In this document: positions 34,035 through 43,294 of the stretch, piece after piece
Position numbering within the stretch: the first letter of the stretch is position 1
Layout: each line of letters starts with the position of its first letter
DNA from: Myxococcales bacterium
GTDB taxonomy: Bacteria; Myxococcota_A; Polyangia; Polyangiales; Ga0077539
Direction of reading: 5' to 3'
NCBI GenBank assembly: GCA_016792845.1
Contig: JAEUKH010000022.1
Location: forward strand, 1-64,000
DNA: 64,000 bases
Program-made: the position numbers and the translations under genes
Notes under the pieces: generated by a model
The model's database searches: none
What the model was told of the DNA's origin: nothing
What the model saw: the letters and a program-made list of their open reading frames with translations, nothing else

Positions 34035-34313
34035 TCAGGGCCCCGGCGGGGCGGCGAGGTGGGCCACGAAGGCCGCGCGGACCGCGCTGGAGGCGCCGGT
34101 GTGTCGCGCGCGCACGCGCCAACGGTCGCCCTCTCGCATGCTGCCCGAGACCTTGAGCACGAAGCGGTGGGTGCCGCCGTTGTGCGTGATCTCGCCCTCG
34201 GCCGGCGCGCCCGGCGGAAAGGCGAGCGTCGCGCGGAGCGTGACATGGGTGTTGTCGGCGGCCTCGACGGTGGCGCTGCCGCCCCGGGAGAATCGAATGG
34301 GGTCTTCGCTCAT
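34035..34313 (-). CDS. 92-aa conserved-looking protein of unknown function
   Basis: A small, mostly beta-rich protein (VTLRATLAFPPGAPAEGEITHNGGTHRFVLKVSG, WRVRARHT), without signal peptide or membrane segment. It is held between smpB (9 bp) and tatD (3 bp), so it is co-transcribed with both. No family recognised. Confidence 0.65.
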   Translation of the reverse strand: MSEDPIRFSRGGSATVEAADNTHVTLRATLAFPPGAPAEGEITHNGGTHRFVLKVSGSMREGDRWRVRARHTGASSAVRAAFVAHLAAPPGP

Positions 34314-34322
34314 GGTGACGCT

Positions 34323-34805
34323 CTATCGCTTCGCGGCGCGGATCATGGCCGCCCGGGCCTCGCGCTCGCCCTCTTTGCGCTTGATGTCTTCGCGGCGGTC
34401 GGCGGTGTCGCGCCCCTTGCCGAGGCCGAGCTCGATTTTGACCTTGCCGTTCTTGAAGTAGGCCGAGAGCGCGACGAGGGTGAAGCCGCGCTGGGTGATC
34501 TTGCCTTCGAGGCGGTCGATCTCGGCCCGCTGCGCGAGGAGCCGACGAGTGCGCTTCTCTTCGTGCTTGATGAGCGTCGCGAAGGGGTACGGCGCGATGT
34601 AGGCGTTGACGAGCTCGAGCTGCCCCCCGCGGATCACCGCGAAGGCGTCGAGGAGCTCGATCTTGCCCGCCCGGAGGCTCTTGACCTCGCTGCCCATGAG
34701 CACGACGCCCACTTCGAGGCGCTCGGCGATCTCGTAGCGTTGAAGGGCGCGGCGGTTCTCAGAGATGAGCCGGTTGCCGCCGTCGGGCTTCTTCGTCGCG
34801 ACCAT
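34323..34805 (-). CDS. smpB: SsrA-binding protein
   Basis: Binds tmRNA and the stalled ribosome in trans-translation. The 160-aa protein has the beta-barrel core NRRALQRYEIAERLEVGVVLMGSEVKSLRAGKIELLDAFA and AYIAPYPFA, and a basic C-terminal tail (DTADRREDIKRKEGEREA). ATG 34805 (MVATKKPDGG) is the family start. It lies 12 bp after comF. The tmRNA gene (ssrA) is not in the window. Confidence 0.94.
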   Translation of the reverse strand: MVATKKPDGGNRLISENRRALQRYEIAERLEVGVVLMGSEVKSLRAGKIELLDAFAVIRGGQLELVNAYIAPYPFATLIKHEEKRTRRLLAQRAEIDRLEGKITQRGFTLVALSAYFKNGKVKIELGLGKGRDTADRREDIKRKEGEREARAAMIRAAKR

Positions 34806-34817
34806 GACCGGCACCCT

Positions 34818-35465
34818 CTAGCACGCCGAACGCCGCGTCGACGACGAAACCGCGGCGCTCGCGACCCGCTCGGCCCCAGCGGCGCGGAGGGCCTCGCGGC
34901 AGAGGCGCAGGGTGCTGCCCGTGGTGGTCACATCGTCGACGACCAACAAGAGGCCTCGGGGGAGCGACCCTGCGGCCGCGAAGGCGCCCTCAAGGTTGCG
35001 CTGCCGGAGCGCGCGGTCGGCCTGGGCCTGGGGGCGCGTCGCCCTGACCCGGAGCAGCAGGTCGTGGCGCACCGTGAGGTTGTGCATCTCAGCGACACCA
35101 CGCGCAATTTCGGCGGCTTGATTGTACCCCCGCTCGCGCAGCCGCTGGGGGTGGAGCGGCACCGGGACGAGGCACACCGGGCCCGGCGCGAAGGGCGGCA
35201 TCGCGGCGCCGAGGGCCCTCCCGAGGGCGTGGGCGAGCTCGGGGGCGTTGTCGTATTTGGCACGGCGGATGGCGCGGGCCACAGGGCCGAGGTGTTCGTA
35301 GAGGGCGAAGACCTCGGCCGGGGGCTTCGACGGGGGCGCGAGGCTGAGGGCGCAGGCGCCGCACCAGCGCTGGTCGGGCGGGTGGGGGGCCGCGCAGCCG
35401 AGGCATCGCGCGGGGGCGACGAGGTCGGCGAGGGCGCTGAGGAGTGAGACGAGCTGTGCACGCAC
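34818..35465 (-). CDS. comF: ComF-family phosphoribosyltransferase-like protein
   Basis: A 215-aa protein with an N-terminal double zinc motif (CLGCAAPHPPDQRWCGAC) and a type I phosphoribosyltransferase domain: YNQAAEIARGVAE, QADRALRQRNLEGAFA, and the PRPP-like loop LLLVVDDVTTTGST. ComF acts in DNA uptake for competence in several bacteria. GTG 35465 is chosen because the zinc region begins there; the open frame continues upstream through the divergent LRR gene as a shadow. It starts the leftward run comF-smpB-92aa-tatD. Confidence 0.85.
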   Translation of the reverse strand: MRAQLVSLLSALADLVAPARCLGCAAPHPPDQRWCGACALSLAPPSKPPAEVFALYEHLGPVARAIRRAKYDNAPELAHALGRALGAAMPPFAPGPVCLVPVPLHPQRLRERGYNQAAEIARGVAEMHNLTVRHDLLLRVRATRPQAQADRALRQRNLEGAFAAAGSLPRGLLLVVDDVTTTGSTLRLCREALRAAGAERVASAAVSSSTRRSAC

Positions 35466-35552
35466 GGGGCGCGTTCTCGGGGCGGTGTGGCGCGGGGTTG
35501 CGTCGCGGCTCGCAGGTCTGCGGCGAATGAGGCAGTCTCGTCCGAGACGTCG

Positions 35553-38210
35553 ATGGCAGAAGAACCGAAGCGTGAGGCGAAACCGCGGCTCTGCGCCGTG
35601 CGTCCGCGGTTGACCGATGTGGGCGAGCTGACGGTGTTGTTGGCGCGGCTCCGAGAGAACGTTGCGGCGGCGCGGCGCGAAGATTTTGAGCGCGGCGCGC
35701 TCTTGCCCGACGGCCGCCTCGACCTCTGCAAGCAGTCGCTCGGGGCCGACGGGGCCCACGCCGTGGCGGGCGCGCTGGCGCACAACACGACGGTGAAGGC
35801 GCTGCTCCTCGGGGCCAACCAGACGGGCCCCGCCGGGGGGCACGCGGTGGCTGCGATGCTGCGCGAGAACCACACCGTGGAGGCGGTGTATCTCGGGTGC
35901 AATCGGCTCGGGGCCGAAGGTGCCGAGGCCCTCGGCGCCGCGCTGAAGGGCCACCCTTCGGTGCAGCAGCTCTGGCTCAAGCGCAACGAGATCGGCGATG
36001 CGGGGGTGCTCGCGCTGGCCGGGGCGCTGCGTGACAACGGCACGCTCCGCACCCTCGACCTGGTGTGCGACGGGCTCTCCCCGCGCGGGCTCGCGGTCTT
36101 GGTCGAGGCGCTCACGACGCCGGGCGCTGCGTTGGAGCATCTCTTCGTCGGGGGCAACGCGCTCGGCCCCGAGGGGGGCGCGCTCCTGGCCACGCTGGTG
36201 CGGCGGTGTCGCAGCCTCACGACGCTGTCGCTGTCGTGCTGCGGGCTCGGCGACCTCGGGGCCGAGCGCCTCGCCGCGGGGCTCGCAGAGAACACCACGC
36301 TGACGCTCCTCGACGTGTCGAGCAACGGGCTCGGCGTCGCGGGCGTGCAGGCCCTCGCTGAAGCGCTGGCGAAGCACCCGGGCTTGCGCGAGCTCAAGCT
36401 CGGGTACGCGCCCTCTGCGGCGGTGCTCGGGGCGCAGCACAATCACTACGGCGACCGCGGGGCCGCGGCGTTGGCGGCGATGTTGGTCGAGAACCGCGGG
36501 CTCCAGAGCCTCGATGTGGCCCGCGCGGGGGTGAGCGTCGAGGGCTTCGTCGGACTCTTGACCGCGGCCGAGGCCCACCCGCGACTGCGCAGCCTCTCGG
36601 GCCTGCGGCTCAACGGAGAGGCCCACGAGCGGCTCATGGCCCTGGCGTGCAGGGGCGCCGAGGCCGACCCCGCGGGGCTCCGTCGGGCGGCCGCGATGGC
36701 CCAGGTTCGGAGCGTGTTTCGTACTGCCGTCGGGGCCCCCGACCCCGGGCCTGACCCTGATTGGTACGCGCTCTCGCTCGACGACGAGGCGCCGCTGCCG
36801 CCGTTGCCGCGGCTCACCGTCGACCCGGCCGACGTGCGCGTGGCGGTGGCGGTGCTCGACGCGGTGGCGCGCGACCCGCAGCGCTTCGGGGCCGACGACC
36901 CCGCGCTCGGGGGGCTCTACGCTGCGGTGCTGACGGTGTCACGCGGTCAGCGGCGTCGTGCGAAGCGGGCGGCCCCGACGCCCAAGCGGCGGCCGTCGCG
37001 CCCAGGGTGGCGCCTCGCCGAGACCGCGATGAACCGACAGCGGGAGGCCCAAGGCATCGCCCTCGCCGATGTGGCGAACCGCGCGTTGCGCCGCGGGCTT
37101 GAGGCCACTTCCGAAGGCGACGCCGTCGACGATGCGCGGCAGCGACGGTGCTACATCTGCCGTCGGCCGCACAGCGATGTTCACCCGTTTTATCCGCTCC
37201 ATTGCGGGCCTTGCGGCGACTTCGATTTCGCAAAGCGCTCGCAGTCGGCAGAGCTCTCGGGGCGCGTGGCCCTGGTCACTGGCGGGCGCATCAAGATCGG
37301 CTTCGAAGTGGCGACGCGGCTCTTGCGGGCCGGAGCCTCGGTGGTAGTGACCACCCGCTTCGCGCTCGACGCGGCGAAGCGCTTCGCGGCCCTCGATGAC
37401 TTCGCCAGCTGGTCGTCGCGGCTTCGGATTCACGCGCTCGACCTGCGCGACATGATGCGGGTCGAGCACTTCGCGCGACGGCTCGATGAGACGCTCCCGA
37501 GGCTCGACGTGGTGATTCACAACGCCGCGCAGACGGTGTGGCGCCCCGAAGGGTTTTACAGCGCGCTGCGGGCCCAAGAGGCGGCGGCGAGGGCCGAGCT
37601 AGACCCCAAGCTCGCGCGGCTCCTGGCGGCCCCCGAGGCGCCTAGTGTGTCGCTCAAGGGCTTAGAATCACTGTACTTTCCGTTTCATGGTGACGACGGA
37701 TACGGGCAGCCCCTGGACTTGCGCGAGACCAACTCGTGGCGCCTGCGGCTCGGTGAGATCTCGACCGAGGAGGCCGCGAGCACCTACGCCATCAACGCCC
37801 TCGCGCCCTTTGTGTTGTTGAACGGCCTGAGAGCCTGCATGGCCCGCACCGAAGGGGTCGACAAATGGGTGGTGAACGTCAGCGCCGTCGAGGGGCAGTT
37901 CGCCTACCGCAACAAGACGCCGCGGCACCCGCACACCAACATGGCCAAGGCCGCGCTCAACATGCTCACCCGCACCGCCGCCGCCGATTGGGCAGGTGAC
38001 AGAATCTTCATGACCGCGGTCGACACCGGGTGGGTCACCAACGAAAACCCCTGGAGCCTCTCAGAGCGCATGGCCGCGATGGGCTTTCAGCCGCCCCTCG
38101 ATGTGGTCGACGGCGCCGCGCGGGTGCTCGATCCGGTGTTTTCAGGGGTGAACGCTGGGCAGAATTTGTACGGGGTCTTCTTGAAAGATTATCGGGTCGC
38201 GCCGTGGTGA
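35553..38210 (+). CDS. LRR (RNI type)/zinc motif/SDR fusion protein
   Basis: An 885-aa cytoplasmic protein in three parts. Residues about 50-350: at least nine leucine-rich repeats of ribonuclease-inhibitor type (LGADGAHAVAGALAHNTTVKALLLGANQ, LWLKRNEIGDAGVLALAGAL). About 450-520: a basic linker (RRRAKRAAPTPKRR). About 533-560: a CYIC...CGPC zinc-like motif. About 568-885: a short-chain dehydrogenase fold (VALVTGGRIKIG, DVVIHNAAQTV, NVSAVEGQF, VDTGWVTNENPW). The catalytic Tyr of SDRs is replaced: the Y-x-x-x-K site reads TNMAK. A related plant/protist-type SDR with the same CxxC motif comes to mind, but fusion to LRRs is unusual. Substrate or partner unknown. Confidence 0.8.
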   Translation: MAEEPKREAKPRLCAVRPRLTDVGELTVLLARLRENVAAARREDFERGALLPDGRLDLCKQSLGADGAHAVAGALAHNTTVKALLLGANQTGPAGGHAVAAMLRENHTVEAVYLGCNRLGAEGAEALGAALKGHPSVQQLWLKRNEIGDAGVLALAGALRDNGTLRTLDLVCDGLSPRGLAVLVEALTTPGAALEHLFVGGNALGPEGGALLATLVRRCRSLTTLSLSCCGLGDLGAERLAAGLAENTTLTLLDVSSNGLGVAGVQALAEALAKHPGLRELKLGYAPSAAVLGAQHNHYGDRGAAALAAMLVENRGLQSLDVARAGVSVEGFVGLLTAAEAHPRLRSLSGLRLNGEAHERLMALACRGAEADPAGLRRAAAMAQVRSVFRTAVGAPDPGPDPDWYALSLDDEAPLPPLPRLTVDPADVRVAVAVLDAVARDPQRFGADDPALGGLYAAVLTVSRGQRRRAKRAAPTPKRRPSRPGWRLAETAMNRQREAQGIALADVANRALRRGLEATSEGDAVDDARQRRCYICRRPHSDVHPFYPLHCGPCGDFDFAKRSQSAELSGRVALVTGGRIKIGFEVATRLLRAGASVVVTTRFALDAAKRFAALDDFASWSSRLRIHALDLRDMMRVEHFARRLDETLPRLDVVIHNAAQTVWRPEGFYSALRAQEAAARAELDPKLARLLAAPEAPSVSLKGLESLYFPFHGDDGYGQPLDLRETNSWRLRLGEISTEEAASTYAINALAPFVLLNGLRACMARTEGVDKWVVNVSAVEGQFAYRNKTPRHPHTNMAKAALNMLTRTAAADWAGDRIFMTAVDTGWVTNENPWSLSERMAAMGFQPPLDVVDGAARVLDPVFSGVNAGQNLYGVFLKDYRVAPW

Positions 38211-38459
38211 TGGCGCGGCGGCCGGGTTTTGAACCGGTTTGGGTCAAGAGATTGCGTCTAGGACTACAAACCGGGCCGAAGCTGAGGTAAGGGGGCCATC
38301 CCCGGGCTCAACCCCATGGGCCGGTTTCGGGGCGCGTCGGTGACCCCGAGGGTGATCGAAATCGGCCCAATGTGAAGTGAGTCTGCGCCAAGCGCGCGTG
38401 TCGTCGTCGAGACGGCGGCGCTCGCCGCGCGGCGACGGTGGCGCAAGGAGTTAATTTTC

Positions 38460-40517
38460 GTGGAGTCCCTACACCTGCAATCGATCGGCACGGGCGGCGT
38501 CGCCCTTGTCGTGGCTCTCATCTTCTACGCCAAGGTGAAGTCTGCCCCCGAGGGCAACGAAGCGATGGCCCGTATCGCGCGCTACATCCGCGAAGGGTCG
38601 ATGGCCTTCCTCACCACCGAGTACAAGGTGCTCGCGGCCTACGCCGTGGTGGTCTTCGGCCTCTTGGCGGTGTCGCTCGGCCCGTTGGCGGGCGCGTGGT
38701 TCTTGGCTGGCGCGGTGCTCTCGTTGGTGGCCGGCTTCATCGGCATGAAGGCCGCGACCTTCGCCAACGTGCGAACTGCCGAAGCGGCGCGGGCCAAGGG
38801 CAAGGCCGACGCCTTGGTGATGGCCCTCGACGGCGGCTCGGTGATGGGCCTCTGCGTGGCGGGTCTCGGCCTCATCGGCATGGGCGTGCTCTACATGCTC
38901 TACCGCAACGACCACGAGCACCTCGGCACGATGATCCACGCGTTCGCGGTGGGCGCCTCGTCGATCGCGCTCTTCGCGCGCATCGGCGGCGGCATCTACA
39001 CCAAGGCCGCCGACGTGGGCGCCGACATCGCGGGCAAGGTTGTTGAGAACATCCCCGAAGACGACCCCCGCAACCCCGGCGTGATCGCCGACAACGTAGG
39101 CGACAACGTGGGCGACACCGCGGGCATGGGCGCCGACATCTACGAGTCGTACGTCGCCGCGATGGTGGCCGCGATGGCGCTCGGGCTGACCTTGCCCCAA
39201 GAGCAGCTCCAGCGCGTGGCCGACACCACCGACCTTGAGCGGCTCCGCATGCTCTCGGTGGCGTTGCCGCTGCTCCTCGCGACCATCGGCTTGATGATCT
39301 CGATCGTGGGCATCTTCATCACCCGGGCGCTGAAGAACATGCCGCCCGCGACGGTGCTGCGCCTCGCGCTGATCTTGCCGCCCTTCCTCGTGACCGGCGC
39401 TGCGGCGGCGGCGTTGCCGTCGTTCGGCTTCAAGCTCGGCGCGACGATCACCCTCGCGGCGGGCGCCTTCGGCGGCGCTGCGGTGGGCCTCATCACCGAC
39501 TACTACACCTCGATGAAGCCCATCCGCGCGGTGGCCGAGGCCTCGCTCACCGGCGCGGGCACCAACGTGATCCGCGGCCTCGCGGTGGGCCTTGAGAGCA
39601 CCGTCCTGCCGCTCATCGTGCTCTGCGGCGTGGGCGCGGTGTCGAACCACTACCTCGGGCTCTACGGCATCGCCCTCGCGGCGGTGGGCATGCTCGCCGG
39701 CACGGCCATCGTGATGACCGTCGACACCTACGGCCCCATCGCAGACAACGCCGGCGGCATCTCAGAGATGAGCGGCCTCGGCAAAGAAGTCCGTGAAATC
39801 ACTGACGAACTCGACGCCGTGGGCAACACCACCGCGGCGGTCGGCAAGGGCTTCGCGATCGGCTCCGCGGTGCTCACGGTGATCGCGCTCTTCGCGGCCT
39901 TCAACATGGAGGTCAACCGCGCCCGGGGCGTGGGCCACGAGCTGGTGCTTCAGCTCACCGACAGCAACGTGCTGATGGGCGTGCTCTTCGGCGCGGTGTT
40001 GCCGTGCATCGTGGGCGCCTCGACGATGACCGCGGTGGGCCGCGCGGCGGGCGCCATCGTGGTCGAGATCAAGCGTCAGTTTGACGAGATCCCCGGGTTG
40101 CGTGAGGGCAAAGAGGGCGTCGAGCCGCAGCCCAAGGCGATCGTTGACATCGCGACCTCGGCGGCGCTGCGCGAGATGCTCTTCCCCGGTGCGGTGGCGG
40201 TGCTCGCGCCGGTGGTGGTGGGCTTTGTGGCGGGGCCGACGGTGCTCGCCGGCACCCTCGCGGGCGCGCTCGCCGTGGGCGCCACGCTCTCGCTCGTGAT
40301 GGCGAACGGCGGCGGCGCTTGGGACAACGCCAAGAAGTTCATCGAGAAGGGCGGGCTCCCTGGGCACAAGAAGGGCTCAGACGCCCACAAGGCCGCCGTG
40401 GTGGGTGACACCGTGGGCGATCCCTTCAAAGACACCTCGGGCCCTGGCATCGCCATTCTCATCAAGGTGATGAGCGTGGTGTCGCTCTTGATCGCGCCCC
40501 TCGTCGCGAACCGCTGA
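38460..40517 (+). CDS. hppA: K+-dependent membrane-bound pyrophosphatase (ion pump)
   Basis: Hydrolyses PPi and exports H+ (or Na+). The 685-aa protein has about 15-16 membrane helices and the pump signatures NPGVIADNVGDNVGDTAGMGADIYESY, GGAWDNAKKFIE and GDTVGDPFKDTSGP. The K+-dependence site reads GNTTAAVGKG, with Ala in place of the Lys of K+-independent pumps. GTG 38460 follows AAGGAG at 10 nt. H+ versus Na+ specificity cannot be decided from the motifs read here. Confidence 0.94.
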   Translation: MESLHLQSIGTGGVALVVALIFYAKVKSAPEGNEAMARIARYIREGSMAFLTTEYKVLAAYAVVVFGLLAVSLGPLAGAWFLAGAVLSLVAGFIGMKAATFANVRTAEAARAKGKADALVMALDGGSVMGLCVAGLGLIGMGVLYMLYRNDHEHLGTMIHAFAVGASSIALFARIGGGIYTKAADVGADIAGKVVENIPEDDPRNPGVIADNVGDNVGDTAGMGADIYESYVAAMVAAMALGLTLPQEQLQRVADTTDLERLRMLSVALPLLLATIGLMISIVGIFITRALKNMPPATVLRLALILPPFLVTGAAAAALPSFGFKLGATITLAAGAFGGAAVGLITDYYTSMKPIRAVAEASLTGAGTNVIRGLAVGLESTVLPLIVLCGVGAVSNHYLGLYGIALAAVGMLAGTAIVMTVDTYGPIADNAGGISEMSGLGKEVREITDELDAVGNTTAAVGKGFAIGSAVLTVIALFAAFNMEVNRARGVGHELVLQLTDSNVLMGVLFGAVLPCIVGASTMTAVGRAAGAIVVEIKRQFDEIPGLREGKEGVEPQPKAIVDIATSAALREMLFPGAVAVLAPVVVGFVAGPTVLAGTLAGALAVGATLSLVMANGGGAWDNAKKFIEKGGLPGHKKGSDAHKAAVVGDTVGDPFKDTSGPGIAILIKVMSVVSLLIAPLVANR

Positions 40518-40534
40518 GCGCAGCACACCTCGCA

Positions 40535-40568
40535 CGCGCCGCGCCGCCCAGACGGGTGCCGCGGCGCG
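40535..40568 (+). terminator. Hairpin after hppA
   Basis: CGCGCCGCG (40535-40543) and CGCGGCGCG (40560-40568) form a perfect 9-bp stem with a 16-nt loop, 17 nt after the stop. Only a short T-rich tail follows (ATGCGTTTG). Confidence 0.5.
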
Positions 40569-40589
40569 ATGCGTTTGGGCCCTACGCCC

Positions 40590-41909
40590 TCACTCGGGCG
40601 ACGACAGCGCGCGCAAGAACGCCACCAGCGCCGCCACCTCGGCGTCGGTCGGATGAAAGGGCGCGAGGAGGTTCGGGTTGACCCGGCCCACGGCGCCTGG
40701 GTCGCCCGGCGGGAGCCCCCCCATGGCGTCGTGCCGAATGACCGCTTCAAGGGTCGCGAGGGTGCCCGCGTGGCCGTAAGGCGCCGTCTCGGCCACGCCG
40801 CGCAGGGTGGGGGTGACGAACTGCCCTTCAGCGCTCACGCTGAGGGGCTCTGCGGGGCGCGCTGAGGCCGGGTCGTCGCTGTAGCGGCCCCACCCCACGA
40901 AGGGGTTCGCGGCCAGCTCTGCGAGGGCCGTGGCGCGCCCGCGGTCGGGGCCCACCCCGGGGTCGTCGGGCATGCGGATCGCGTGAAAGTCGAAGTCGCT
41001 CAGCATCGGGCCGTTGTGGCAATGGATGCACCCCACCCTGAGAAAGAGCGCGAGCCCGTCACGGGCCTCGGGGCTCATGGCCTCGCGCTCGCCCGCGACG
41101 AAGCGATCGAAGGGGGCGAGACGCCGAGGGGTGAGCGTGCGGAGGTGCGCCTCGATGGCCTTGCCGACGTTGCTCTCGATGCGCAGCACGATGTCTCGGT
41201 CGGCGGGGCTCATGGCCTCCCACGCGGGGGTGCCCGGCCCGCCCTCTGCGGGGAAGCGCCGCGCGTCGCTGAGGTCGGGCAGCGCGCCGAAGACGGGCTC
41301 GTAGGCGGCGCGGTGCGCGCGCGCGACGGTGTGCACCAGGGCGAGGGGCGAGAGGTTGTGCTCGCGCGGGTTCTCGATGGCGGCGAGCGATTGCGCCCAG
41401 ATCGAGTCGGCGTGCCCGGCCCAGCCCTGCCAGCGGTGCTGCGCCGACCACACGATCGAGGGGGTGTTGCGCGACCCGAGCACCCGCGCGCGCTGCGCCA
41501 CGGCGATGCCCCGCCCGTCGATGAAGGCCGTCGTCGGCGCGTGGCACCCGGCGCAGGCCACGGTGCCGTCGCCCGAGAGCTGCGTGTCATCGAAGAGCGC
41601 GCGCCCCCAAGCGGCGGCGCCAGGGTGGTCGGCCCAGCGGTTGGTGGGGCTCGCGAGCCGCGGCGGCGGCGGGCTCAGTCGGCCGATGGCCACCCACTCG
41701 TTGCGGCTGAAGCGGCCGTCGACCCGGGCGGCCTCGCGCCAGTCGCCGGCGTCGGGGGCCGATGCGTCGTCGCGCGCGGCGGCGTCGGGGGCGGCGTCGG
41801 AGGCGGAGTCGGGGGCGGCCTCACCGCAGCCCCAAAGGCCCAGCGCGAGCACCCAACCCCGAAGCCTGGCAGCGCGGCAGAACACGGGTGCAGTGTAAGG
41901 CCGTGACAC
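40590..41909 (-). CDS. Di-heme cytochrome c peroxidase-family lipoprotein
   Basis: The 439-aa protein has a lipoprotein leader (GWVLALGLWGC), an Ala/Asp linker, and two c-type heme sites: CAGCH (about 119-123) and CIHCH (about 300-304). The layout fits CcpA/MauG-type di-heme peroxidases: GRALFDDTQLSGDGTVACAGCH, NTPSIVWSAQHRWQGWAG, and the end VTPTLRGVAETAPYGHAGTLATLEAVI. It probably detoxifies peroxide in the periplasm or oxidises a protein partner. The GTG at 41909 begins the open frame; GTG 41885 would give a tighter lipoprotein leader and is preceded by a -10-like TACACT. Confidence 0.88.
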   Translation of the reverse strand: MSRPYTAPVFCRAARLRGWVLALGLWGCGEAAPDSASDAAPDAAARDDASAPDAGDWREAARVDGRFSRNEWVAIGRLSPPPPRLASPTNRWADHPGAAAWGRALFDDTQLSGDGTVACAGCHAPTTAFIDGRGIAVAQRARVLGSRNTPSIVWSAQHRWQGWAGHADSIWAQSLAAIENPREHNLSPLALVHTVARAHRAAYEPVFGALPDLSDARRFPAEGGPGTPAWEAMSPADRDIVLRIESNVGKAIEAHLRTLTPRRLAPFDRFVAGEREAMSPEARDGLALFLRVGCIHCHNGPMLSDFDFHAIRMPDDPGVGPDRGRATALAELAANPFVGWGRYSDDPASARPAEPLSVSAEGQFVTPTLRGVAETAPYGHAGTLATLEAVIRHDAMGGLPPGDPGAVGRVNPNLLAPFHPTDAEVAALVAFLRALSSPE

Positions 41910-41965
41910 GCCCGAGACAAGCTCTGCCGTGCGGCAAAGTGAGCGAAATCAATGCACTTTTTGGC

Positions 41966-42001
41966 GAAAAAGGTGCGCCCCGGGGTGATGCCCCGAGGCG
42001 C
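41966..42001 (-). terminator. Intrinsic terminator of the 86-aa gene
   Basis: On the minus strand a stem of GCGCCTCGGGGC and CCCCGGGGCGC (one mismatch) is followed by ACCTTTTTCG, 32 nt after the gene's stop codon. Confidence 0.8.
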
Positions 42002-42033
42002 AACGCTGAGCGATGGGTCGACCCTGTAGAGGG

Positions 42034-42294
42034 TCAGCGGTCGATGCGCTTGACCTGCTCGTCGAAGCCGCCGAGCACGCTGGCGTAGGTCTCGCCCTTG
42101 CCGACTTCGCGGAGACGGATGTGCAGCGAGCGCTCTTTCTCGTTGAAGCTGAGGTCAGCGAGGAGGCCAGCTGACGAGCGGAGAAGGCCCGAGTCGCCGT
42201 AGGGCGGGGTGACACCCTTCGAGCGCAGGTTGCGCACGAAGAGCTCGTACTCAGGACGCGTGATGTTCTCCCATGACTTTTGGTTCGACGACAT
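42034..42294 (-). CDS. 86-aa soluble protein of unknown function
   Basis: ATG 42294 (MSSNQKSWENITRPEYELFV) has GGAGGG about 10 nt upstream and a hairpin terminator 32 nt after its stop, so it is an independent unit. The protein is charged and mixed alpha/beta (GLLADLSFNEKERSLHIRLREVGKGETYASVLGGF). No domain recognised. Longer in-frame starts upstream lack a ribosome site. Confidence 0.72.
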   Translation of the reverse strand: MSSNQKSWENITRPEYELFVRNLRSKGVTPPYGDSGLLRSSAGLLADLSFNEKERSLHIRLREVGKGETYASVLGGFDEQVKRIDR

Positions 42295-42514
42295 AGCAAA
42301 ACCCTCCGTGAGGTAACCGACCGGGCGTGACGGTACCACGCTCGCTTTGACGGGTACCAGAGCCCAGCGGTCGATTTCAACGGATCTCTGGGCGAAGAAA
42401 AGAATCTTCGGCTGGCGTACAGCAAGGGTTCGCGCGCACTCGGTGCGGGGGGGCGCTGCGGGCATTGCCGCGAAGTCGACGCGGGCCCCACGCTCGGGTC
42501 AGAGTGCGCCCGCG

Positions 42515-43294
42515 ATGAAGTTCGTGAGTTGGAACATCAATGGCGCCCGCGCGGCCATGAAGGCAGGCTTTCTCGACTGGTTCGACGCCACCGACCCCGA
42601 CGTGCTGTCGTTGCAGGAGGTGCGGGCCGAGTGGCGCGACCTCGACGAGGTGACCCGCGACGCGCTCACCCGACGGCATGAGGTGTGTTGGTTCCCAGCG
42701 ACGTCGAAGAAGGGGTACGCGGGGTCGGCGACCTTGACCCGCAAGGGCCTCGGTTGGAAGCACGAGAAGGGCCTCGGCATCGCGGCTTACGACGTCGAGG
42801 GTCGCATGATCGTGTCGCAGCGCGGCGACCTGACCTTCATCGCGGGGTACTTCCCCAATGCGTCGTCAGAGCTGTCGCGGCTCGACTACAAGCGCGCGTT
42901 CTCGCGCGACCTCGCGGCCTTCGTCAAGGCGCGGCACGCCCGCGGCGAGAAGGTCATCGTGGTGGGCGACATGAACGTCGCGCCCGAAGAGATCGACCTC
43001 GCGAACCCGAAGACCAACCGCAAAAACCCAGGCTTCACCGACGAAGAGCGCGAAGACTTCAGGGGCTACCTCAAGGCCGGGCTCCGAGACGTCTTGCGCG
43101 AGCGAAACCCCACGACGCCGGGGCTCTACTCGTGGTGGTCAGCCCGCGGCGGCGCGCGGGCCAAGAACGTCGGCTGGCGCATCGACATCTTCCTCGTGAG
43201 CGACGCCCTCGTCGGCAGCGTGCGCGACGTGCAGATTCACCCCGAGGTGAAGGGCTCTGACCACTGCCCCATCTCGCTCTCCCTCGATGTCTGA
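42515..43294 (+). CDS. xth: Exodeoxyribonuclease III (AP endonuclease)
   Basis: Repairs abasic sites in base-excision repair. The 259-aa protein has the Xth/APE fold: KFVSWNINGARAA, LSLQEVRAE (Glu metal ligand), GDMNVAPEEIDLANPK (Asp, Asn), GWRIDIFLVS and SDHCPISL (Asp-His). ATG 42515 gives the canonical start. It overlaps the deoxynucleoside kinase gene by 8 bp. Confidence 0.95.
   Translation: MKFVSWNINGARAAMKAGFLDWFDATDPDVLSLQEVRAEWRDLDEVTRDALTRRHEVCWFPATSKKGYAGSATLTRKGLGWKHEKGLGIAAYDVEGRMIVSQRGDLTFIAGYFPNASSELSRLDYKRAFSRDLAAFVKARHARGEKVIVVGDMNVAPEEIDLANPKTNRKNPGFTDEEREDFRGYLKAGLRDVLRERNPTTPGLYSWWSARGGARAKNVGWRIDIFLVSDALVGSVRDVQIHPEVKGSDHCPISLSLDV

Noticed and set aside
34818..36626. 602-codon frame upstream of comF
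   Set aside because: It is an antisense shadow of the LRR gene; the ComF family start is at 35465.
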